A stretch of 64,000 nucleotides of DNA. Origin: Paulownia fortunei (lineage: Eukaryota; Streptophyta; Magnoliopsida; Lamiales; Paulowniaceae). Of the stretch, positions 56,091 through 64,000 are shown in pieces. Position 1 is the first letter of the stretch; each line of letters begins with the position of its first letter. The position numbers were made by a program, and so were the translations under genes. The notes beneath the pieces are model-generated. The model was not told the DNA's origin, did no database searches, and was given only the letters and a program-made list of their open reading frames with translations. The DNA is taken from contig CM033124.1 in assembly GCA_019321725.1 (NCBI GenBank), forward strand, positions 11,656,001 through 11,720,000, read 5' to 3'.

Positions 56091-57480
56091 GAGAGTCACT
56101 ATTAACATCTTCTAGATAATACTTGTTCTTTCTATAGACCTCTATCTTCTTCTCCATGGACATTTTCCTGTGCCTTCAAGGGATATGGGCTAATCCCATC
56201 CTTAACAAAAAAAGAAAAGAAAGGAATGTGGGCTAATACTATAATAGTCTCCAACCCATGCTATAATAGGCTTTTTGTAGCCCAACCTCCAACTGTATGT
56301 CCTGTCTTGTTGATATGCGCACAGTATACATAAATCTAGTGTCAATCATTTTATTTTTTATCGAATAAATAGTATTACAAGTCTCATATGTGTATTGATA
56401 TAGCATGTAAAATATTTTTGTATGTATTATCAATATTTTTAAAATTTAATTTAATTGATCAGTTCAATTGGTTCGGCTGGGAGCAAAAAATAAAAATCTG
56501 GTCAAATCGATCAAAATTTTATTTTTTTTTAGAAATTTTAAATTTTGTATTTGATTATATGTATGTAGTTATTTGGATTTTGATTTTTGTTATAATGTAT
56601 ATAATAATTAATTTATTATATTATTATTTTATATAATATAAAAAAAATATAATTAATTTTTATTAATTCAATAGAACTGACAACCGATCTTAACAATTAA
56701 ATCAATAACTGACAATAAAATTAGTTTGGACATCAGATTATGAAAACATTGTGTTTTAAAAACACCCTATACAAAAACTCTGTTTTTTGCCAAAGTTTAA
56801 CTTATTTTGGGGGGAAAAAGAATTCTAATTAAAAAAATATACACAAATTATATCTTCTATGACATAATCTTGGATTAGAATATTGAATTTTACAAAATTT
56901 CAAATTACAAAGAACAGAAAAGATTTCATTTGAAAGACAACTGGTCAAGAGAATTCTACAACACTCCACGACAATAAACAAGAGACAAAACAACATATGC
57001 AAACCAATACATGCAAAATAACAAAAAGAGAAAAGCTGGAAAAGATTTAGAATTAATTGAAGAAAAAGCTATTACCAACATAAGCAAAATAGTTTTACTA
57101 AGAAAATTTAGAACCATAGTGCTTTAAGATTCTGACACAGAAAGGGAAGAAGCCTCACAATGTTAGCGGATGGGTCTTGCTCAGATGATAAATTTAAGGT
57201 TCTAAAATTGAATTTTTGAATTCAAATACCATGGTAAATATGAAGATTTGTCTATTTTCATAATAATGCAGTATTTGATTGTCTATAGTTATCAATATTT
57301 TATTAATAATAGTGAAGTAACTGATTGATTTTCTTAATCGAAAAAAAAAAAAAAGAAACATATCACAATGTATAAAGTGTATATAAAGTGTAGAAGCAAT
57401 CCTTCTTTAATTTGTCTCGAATTCAACTGAAATTATCACATTTCATAAATTACAAAATGTAGCGGCAAAAGATACTCTTA

Positions 57481-57789
57481 TCATATTTTTTATTTTTTTT
57501 ATTTTATTTTAGTTCATTTTGATCCGTTTTCATTCATAAACTCTCAAATTCTATCAAACATAAAAGATTCATCCACATCAATTATAAACACGAAGAATGC
57601 AAGAAAATATAGTGGAGTTGATACAATAACATATAAAAATTTGCAATTACGAGTTAACTTTAGCTCCACTTGTTCCCAAGACTTGATTAAATTTTCTACT
57701 TTGTCATCGAAGTGTGGGAAAGTTTTTATGAGTTTGGTTATTTTTATACAAAATGGTAAGAATGTGACACATTAATAATGTGTTCTATA
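57481..57789. other. Spacer between duplicate units A and B
   Basis: About 310 bases of AT-rich DNA without recognisable features between the two sHSP units. Confidence 0.4.
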
Positions 57790-58817
57790 TTATGTTAACA
57801 TTGAATGATATTTATCATTTATTGTAACTTTTTTTTTTTTTTGGGCTCCTGTGTAATAAATAAAATCACACAACCTGCATGAACATAGATCATATATTTT
57901 CAGTAAGAAATGGTCCTTTAACTATTGATTAAATTTACAAGTGTTAATTTTAAATAAATTTATTCACATAGACTGTTCAATTTTATGGCAAATAATATTT
58001 TATTATCTGGCATAATAATTGTTGTTTTTCAATTACTCGGGAAGAAGGTCATAACTAAGATTATATCTAGTCAAATACGAGAGGAAAAATGTTGTGCTTC
58101 TTATGGTTCATCATATAACTTTTTAGAATTGATGGTGAAAAACTTAATCTATAACTACTCAGACTTAAACTAACAAATGTGCAAATATACAGGTAAAATA
58201 AGAATTTAAATAAATAGTTCGGAATTGAGAATATTAGCATTTACTTATATATGTATAATGATTATCATTCTTAAACTATGTTAAAACTCTTTAACATGGG
58301 TTACTGCAAAATTAAAGAATGAAATTATGGCATAAAGTTGATATTTTTATAGTTTACTGATATCTATTCTGCTAAATACATGACAGCAACCAAAACAAAA
58401 AATAATAAAAATAATAACTTTAAAATTAGGTTTCAAAAATGAAGTTAAATTTTTATAAATTTTCTCAGCCGGAGTATTATTTGATGATTATAAGATGGAG
58501 CGCAAATAATTTTGCAAATTGGAAGATGACCATTACACATTACTGATTCTGCAGGTTGTGGACTGCGGCGTAATTGATGACAGAAAACAGGGGAAAAATT
58601 TAGTACTTCAAAATTACTATTTGCTAATTCCCATTACACAACTTCAACATCTTTTCCTCAGCCAAAGAAAAGAAAAAAAACACACTTTACAACAGAGGTA
58701 TGGGATACTTCCAGCTCCAAGCAGACATGACAAAACAACCATTGTTCACGACATTGAGCCTTCTAAAAACAAAAACTGCAACAGGAAATTCGAAGCCGAG
58801 GATTTAATGATGATTGC

Positions 58818-59297
58818 TTAACCAGAGATGTCAATGGCCTTGACCTCAGTCTTCTTCACTTCCTCCTTTGGCACCGTCACTGTGAGCACCCCATTCTCCA
58901 TAGCCGCCTTCACCTGATCTAACTTCGCATTCTCCGGCAACCTGAACCGGCGGAGGAACTTCCCGCTGCTCCTCTCCACGCGGTGCCACTTGTCGTTCTT
59001 CTCCTCTTGCTCCTTGCTTCTCTCCCCGCTGATTTGGAGAATTGAACCGTCTTCAACCTCAACCTTAACTTCCTCCTTCTTCAAGCCCGGAACATCCACC
59101 TTGAAGACATGGGCCTCCGGCGTCTCTTTCCAGTCGATGCGAGCGTTAGCAACTGCGGTCGTTTCTCGGGCGGCGGACGGGAGATTGGCGACGGTGCTGG
59201 AGAAAGGGAAGCCCTCAAAGGGATCCCAAATATCCAACGAAAATGGATCGAACACGTTGCTGCGGCGGTTGCCAAAGAAGCTTGGAATCAGAGACAT
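58818..59297 (-). CDS. sHSP5, class I cytosolic small heat shock protein
   Basis: Intact, intronless 159-residue Hsp20-family chaperone. It starts [14 protein letters not shown]; an in-frame ATG five codons upstream (59312) is less likely because MSLIP is the conserved start. The arm includes [18 protein letters not shown]. The alpha-crystallin domain runs from [12 protein letters not shown] to [10 protein letters not shown], with [17 protein letters not shown] and [19 protein letters not shown]. The tail [11 protein letters not shown] has I-x-I at residues 155-157. It has Ala-Ala-Met (VKAAMENG) where the other copies have VKAGM. The promoter has a full TATAAATA box and an HSE with one altered unit. 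It is the only working copy of the downstream duplicate pair. Confidence 0.97.
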   Translation of the reverse strand: MSLIPSFFGNRRSNVFDPFSLDIWDPFEGFPFSSTVANLPSAARETTAVANARIDWKETPEAHVFKVDVPGLKKEEVKVEVEDGSILQISGERSKEQEEKNDKWHRVERSSGKFLRRFRLPENAKLDQVKAAMENGVLTVTVPKEEVKKTEVKAIDISG

Positions 59298-59408
59298 TTT
59301 AGCTTTCTGCAAAAACAGTGGAGGGTTTTGTTTAATTGATAATTGTTTGCAAAGTTTATCCGTGATAACTCGAATCTTTGCTGAGGAATTTTGCAGGAGA
59401 AGGACGAT

Positions 59409-59454
59409 TATTTATAGGGCGAATGGAGGATTCTCGCAGTTTCATGTAAATTCT
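59409..59454 (-). promoter_or_regulatory. sHSP5 TATA box and heat shock element
   Basis: TATAAATA on the minus strand at 59416-59409. On the plus strand TTC-AT-GTA-AA-TTC lies at 59441-59453, 24 bases above it, plus a TTC at 59431-59433. Same layout as sHSP4. Confidence 0.78.
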
Positions 59455-60930
59455 GAGAGTCACTATTAACATCTTCTGGATAATACTTGTTCTTTCTATA
59501 GGCCTCTATCTCTATGGATTGTGTTGGACCTTTTCCTAAAAGGAATATGGACTAATCCCATCCTTAAAAAACAATGGAATATGGGCTAATACTATAATAG
59601 TCTGCAACCCATGCTCTGATAGCCTTTTTGTAGCCCAAACTCCAACTGTATGTCCTTTTCTTGTTGACGTGGGTACAGTATACATAACTCTGAAGTATTT
59701 TATTTTTTATTGAATAAAATATTTATTACAAGACTCACACGTACATTGAATAAAACATGTAAAATATCATTCTAAATTTTTTCAATATTTTTAAAATTAA
59801 ATTGAATTGACCAGTTAGATCGATCCAATCACAAATTGGTGGTTGATTCGATCCGTTTGTGATTAAAAATGAAAAATCCACAAAATTATTTTGTTATTTT
59901 TTATTTTTTATTTTTTTAAATCTTAAATTTAGTATATAGTTACATGTATGTGGTTATTTGGATTTTAAATTTTGTTATATGCATTTTTTAATTAGTTATA
60001 TAGTATTTTTACCTTGTATATACTAATTAGTATATTATATCATTATTTTATATAATATAATAAAAATATATAATCAACTTTCATTAGATCAGTCGGACTG
60101 ACAATTGAACTGATCCGATCTAACTAATTAAACCATTGATAGATAATAAGATCAATTTGATTACCCGATTATGAAAATATTGCGTCATGAACCACCCTAT
60201 GCAAAACTCGGGCTTTCTGGCCAAGTTTAACTATTTTTTTTTTTTCGAGGGGGCGGGGGAATAGAATTCTAATTAAAAAATTTATAATATTTTGTATCTT
60301 ATATGACATAATTTTGGATTAGAAAATTGAATTTTACAAAATTTCAAACTACTAAAAACAGAAAAGACTTCATTTCAAAGACAAACAGTCAAGATAATAC
60401 TACGACACTACACGTCAATAATTAAGAGAGAAAAAAATATATGCAAACCAATACATACAAAATAACAAAAAGAGAAAAGCTGGAAAAGATTTAGAATTAA
60501 TTGAAGAAAAAGCAATTACCAAAGTAAGCAAAATAGCTTTCCTAAGAAAATTTAGAACCATGGTGCTTTAAGATTCTGACACAGAAAGGGAATAAGCCTC
60601 ACAACGTCAGCCGATGGGTCCTGCACAAATGATAAGTTAAGGTTCTAAAATTGAATTTTTGAATTCAAATACCATGATAAATATGAACTTTTGTCTATTT
60701 TCATAATAATGCAGTGTCTGATTGTCTATAGTTATCAATAATTTATTAATAATAGTGAAGTAGTTGACTGGTTTTCCAATAAAATGATGATTTTGACCCT
60801 TTAGTTGAATAAAGAAATGTCACAATGTTTAAAGTATAGAAGTAATCATTTGTCTTGAATTCAACTGGAATTGTTACACTTCATAAATTACAAAAGTGTA
60901 GTGGCGAAAGATACTCTTATCACATTCTTG

Positions 60931-61235
60931 TTGTGTTAAACATTATCGTACAAATCTATTTGCTAGAAAATATTTATTTAAATTCATAAAAAAAAATAAC
61001 TAATAACTTATCAATATACATATAGGTGTGACATTAAGTGTGACACCAAAAATATAATAAGTTCAATTTCACGAAAACGAAGAATAAGTTCTATTTGTCT
61101 GCCATTGGCACTGAATTTTTTTGAAGCAAAACAAACCAGAAATAGAAGATATAGACAAGCATATATACCTAGTACATAAAACCAACTTAAATATCATCTC
61201 AAATTGGATAAACTACTACAACTAGTTCAAATAAA
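60931..61235. other. AT-rich spacer
   Basis: Nothing recognised between unit B and the tandem repeat. Confidence 0.4.
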
Positions 61236-61538
61236 TGCTCATTAAAATTGAAAATGGGTTAATAGCAAAGGATGTTGCACAAAATCAAAAGTGCACTATT
61301 ACACTTTAATATAATATGATTCAATAATCATAATCTTGCTCATTAAAATTAAAAATAGGTTTATAGCAAAGGATGTTGCACAGGATCAAAAGTACATTAT
61401 TACACTTTAATATAATATGATTCAATAATCATAATTTTGCTCATTAAAATTAAAAATAGGTTTATAGCAAAGGATGTTGCACAGGATCAAAAGTACATTG
61501 TTATACTTTAATATAATATGATTCAATAATCATAATTT
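61236..61538. repeat. Three tandem copies of a 101-base unit
   Basis: Units at 61236-61337, 61338-61437 and 61438-61538, each starting TGCTCATTAAAATT and including AGCAAAGGATGTTGCACA and AATATAATATGATTCAATAA. Units 2 and 3 are almost identical; unit 1 is more diverged. No coding content. Confidence 0.92.
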
Positions 61539-61940
61539 ACAATCATCATGTAAATTATCAAAAAATACTTTAATTCTAAATTGAAAGCGTATCTGAATCT
61601 ATGATAATGAAAGCAATCGGGGTATGCGTCTTCCACAGTCAAATCAACTTAGAATGCTCAATGAGTATATCTCTAAGATGGGAAAAATGAGAAAAGCAAT
61701 ATTGTATGATATGATTTGGGGACCATAACCAATAATATTCTTTATATACTAGGTCAAAAGAATCTCATTAATCCTGAATTTGATCAGTATTATGTCTCTA
61801 TACATTACAAAGTCCATACCCTAAAAATATTTCTAAAGTTTCACATGATAGATCACTTATTTGACTCTATCAAATTAGATAGCTTATAATATAATTGTTG
61901 TTTAAATATGTAAGTCCATATTAGGAAATTAATTTCAACA
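61539..61940 (-). repeat. Probable copia LTR (3' LTR), outer end not located
   Basis: On the minus strand AGTGGGAGAT (61950-61941) is a typical copia polypurine tract and is followed by TGTTGAAATTAATTTCC, a usual LTR start. The LTR therefore ends at 61940 on the plus strand; its other end lies somewhere to the left and may include the tandem repeat. Confidence 0.55.
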
Positions 61941-64000
61941 ATCTCCCACTTCGACTATATATGATATCTTAAACAATTATATTATAAATCTTGAGTGCGC
62001 ACAAAATACTATCTATCTTTGAAATATCTTCTGAATTACAATATGGTCCATCTCCTATATCCGCATGGGATCAAAGCGACCTTCGTTATATTTATTCATA
62101 ACTAGACCCATCAATGGTTACCACACTAACATATTCAATGACATAGATCGAGTATGGATGTATAGCACGGAAATTACATGCAATGTGATTTCAAACATGC
62201 CTATTTCTAACTGGTCCTTCTTTATTCTTTATGAGATCATGCTAAACTGCAAATAATTCGGAGTATGAAAATAAACCATCTTATTTATTTTGCAGATAAT
62301 AAACATAAATTGTGTCTAAACTAAAAAAATATTAAAATTACAAACTCCCACTGAAATGCACATATCATATAATACAACACCCTATGAGCAATGTGCTCAT
62401 GAAACACCTTAGGTGGTAAACTTTGGTGAACTATGGAGTTTGTCCCAATATGTTCTACAGGCACTTGACAACTTTGAATTTTTTCTTTATTTAACAACAA
62501 GAAATTTGTTGTCTATGTACCTCGACTTCAAGGAGCTTCTGTTGTTAATGGAATATGGTAAGGCTGATTTATTGTCATAATATATTTTTAGTGGTATTTA
62601 ATACTATCCTTAATATGCAGCCTAGTGACAAAGTTACGCAACCATATCCCAAGATTAGATGTCTCGTAACAGGCTATGAATTCAACTACCATAGTGGAAG
62701 AAGCTATGAGTATTTGTTTTCCCAGAAATAGCTCTTCCAGCTATAAATTAAGTATAGCCCAAAGTGGATCTATGACTGTATAGGCATCCAATAAAATTAG
62801 AATTAGAATACCAAATGATCTCCTGAAGATTTGATTTTCGATAAGTGAGCATATAATCTTTTATTCTGTATAAACACCGTATAACTCTTTTGGCTGTTTC
62901 TCAATGATCCATTCCACTATTATTTAAATATCTACCTAATATTCCTTCTATGCATGCTATATCTGGATGTGTACAAACTTGAGCATATATAAGGCTTCCT
63001 ACAGCTAACACATGAGAATTTTTTGCATTTATTTTACTTTAAACTTATTCTTGGGGCACTGATTGAGACTAAACTTGTCTCTCTTAACAATAGGAATATC
63101 TTCTGGTATGCAATCTTTCATGCCAAATCTACTGAAAACCCTTTCGATATACCTCTTTTGTGATAATCCAAGGATACCTCGAGAGAGATCTCAATGTATT
63201 TGTATGCCTAAGACAAAAGAGACGTCCCCAAGATCTTTCATCTCAAAGTTCTTAGTCAGAAAGATGTGCTAACAGTATGTCATCGACATATAACACCAGG
63301 AAGATGTATTTACTCCTACTGAACTTGTGGTATACACAATCATCAACCTTATTTACCTCAAACCCAAATGAGATGATGACTTGATGAAATTTATGATACT
63401 ATTAACGGAAAGCCAGCTCCAAATCAAAATAAGCTACAACTGCCAAAATGATTATAAAGAGTCTTTCAATTAAACCAAAATGAAGGTCTCTTTATAATCA
63501 ATATATTCCTTTTGAGTGAAATTCTTGACGACTGGACATACTTTATATCTCTCAACATTGTCTTTTTAATCCTTATTGGTCTTAAATATCTATTTACAAC
63601 AATGTGTTTCACATCTTTAGGTAATTTGATGAGATCCCAAATATCATTATCTTTTATGAATTTCATCTTATCTTTCATGGCATCAATCTACTTTTGAGAA
63701 CTAAAACTATATTGGTTGGATGAAATTTGATTGAATCATTTTTCATCACTCCTATATCAACCTCATTATTCATGGAGAAAGACGATATAATAATCAGAAT
63801 CGTTGTTTTCCTTCCTCAAGTGGATTTCTTAATTGCATTTCCTCTTGAGATTGTTGAGTTTGTTCCTTAAAAAATAATTTTCTTTATTTTAAAGAGAGAA
63901 CTCCTCAACATTGTCTTGATAGTCCAAATTTATATTTTGAACAATGTCAGGAATAGAACCATAAACATTGTAAATATTAACAATAGGAAGAGAAATGAAT
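61941..64000 (-). mobile_element. Ty1/copia element, 3' half, cut by window edge
   Basis: Minus-strand copia element running out of the window. In element order, the segment 63678-63466 reads MKDKMKFIKDNDIWDLIKLP, the block just before RT. The RT catalytic motif YVDD is at 63290-63279 within LVLYVDDILL. RNase H follows at about 62820-62380, with YSNSNFIGC, HRSTLGYT, LKIYYDNKSAL and YIDNKFLV readable among stops. The polypurine tract is at 61950-61941. Many in-frame stops show it is inactive. Integrase, protease and gag would lie beyond 64000. Confidence 0.82.

Larger units (their letters stand above)
45650..57480. repeat. Duplicated sHSP unit A, interrupted by a MULE
   Basis: Two parts, 45650-47199 and 55383-57480, match unit B (57790-60930) in the same order and orientation. 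Left anchors shared with unit B: CAAATAAATAGTTCGGAATTGAGA-type sequence (46075 and 58215) and CCCATTACACAACTTCAACAT (47116 and 58630). Right anchors: the sHSP gene itself, GGGCTAATACTATAATAGTC (56230 and 59584) and TTCTAAAATTGAATTTTTGA (57202 and 60642). About 600 bases near 46370-46990 are not in unit B. Confidence 0.85.
57790..60930. repeat. Duplicated sHSP unit B, uninterrupted
   Basis: Direct repeat of unit A carrying the intact sHSP5. It shows the pre-insertion state of the MULE target at 58707-58716, continuing directly into GCAGACATGACA. Apart from sHSP5 it holds no recognisable gene; the plus-strand frame at 58519-58821 is not conserved in unit A. Confidence 0.85.

Noticed and set aside
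58990..59469. 159-codon plus-strand frame opposite sHSP5 (similar ones at 26958-27338 and 20272-20697)
   Set aside because: They lie antisense to conserved sHSP coding DNA. They arise because GC-rich codons leave few stops on the other strand, and their sequences (Ser/Leu-rich) match no family.
1..64000. tRNA or rRNA genes
   Set aside because: None recognised on either strand. The tRNA-Asp-like sequence at 10010-10027 is only the primer-binding site of the retrotransposon.

Overview
The window is nuclear DNA of a flowering plant, most likely a eudicot. It is AT-rich and gene-poor, with intronless class I small heat shock protein (sHSP) genes set among plant transposons (Athila-type Ty3/gypsy, Ty1/copia, CACTA, Mutator/MULE and FAR1-type relics). 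Nothing suggests bacterial, organellar or viral DNA. I cannot name the species.

The host genes are a cluster of five class I cytosolic sHSP loci: one on the + strand (20360-20839) and four on the - strand (26786-27265, 31662-32140, 55497-55972, 58818-59297). Copies 1, 2 and 5 are intact at 159 residues. Copy 3 has one single-base deletion; copy 4 has an N-terminal single-base deletion plus a compensating pair of deletions. All five share a compact promoter with a TATA box and a heat shock element about 24-25 bases upstream of it. Copies 4 and 5 sit in two large tandem duplicate units, about 45650-57480 and 57790-60930.

Layout: 397-11243 is a decayed Athila-like LTR retrotransposon on the - strand (LTRs, 5-base target duplication, tRNA-Asp primer site, gag, protease, RT/RNase H, integrase, env-like remnant). 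12140-13205 is a copia RT/RNase H relic with an internal duplication, followed by a FAR1-related (FRS) transposase-like relic at 13195-14910. 18255-19845 holds a diverged LTR pair resembling a TRIM/LARD. sHSP1 follows, then a long AT-rich stretch, sHSP2, a copia gag-protease relic (29480-30838, again internally duplicated), sHSP3, and a roughly 1 kb foldback element (34430-35404). A 7.9 kb CACTA element (37167-45046, TSD TAT) splits an FRS-type relic. An 8.2 kb Mutator-like element (47210-55373) sits in the 3' flank of sHSP4 and carries a MURA-type transposase and a plant-mobile-domain (PMD) gene, both broken. sHSP4, sHSP5, a three-unit 101-base tandem repeat and a copia element running off the right edge complete the window.

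The most notable signals are: (i) the MULE, whose ends carry matching 25-base palindromes AAAGCGTTAY-N5-RTAACGCTTT and whose insertion site can be read against the uninterrupted duplicate; (ii) the fixed HSE-to-TATA geometry and a conserved upstream box in five sHSP promoters, of which only sHSP2 keeps a perfect three-unit HSE; and (iii) the repeated single-base deletions in unrelated reading frames, which could be decay or assembly error. No wholly new type of system could be demonstrated from sequence alone.
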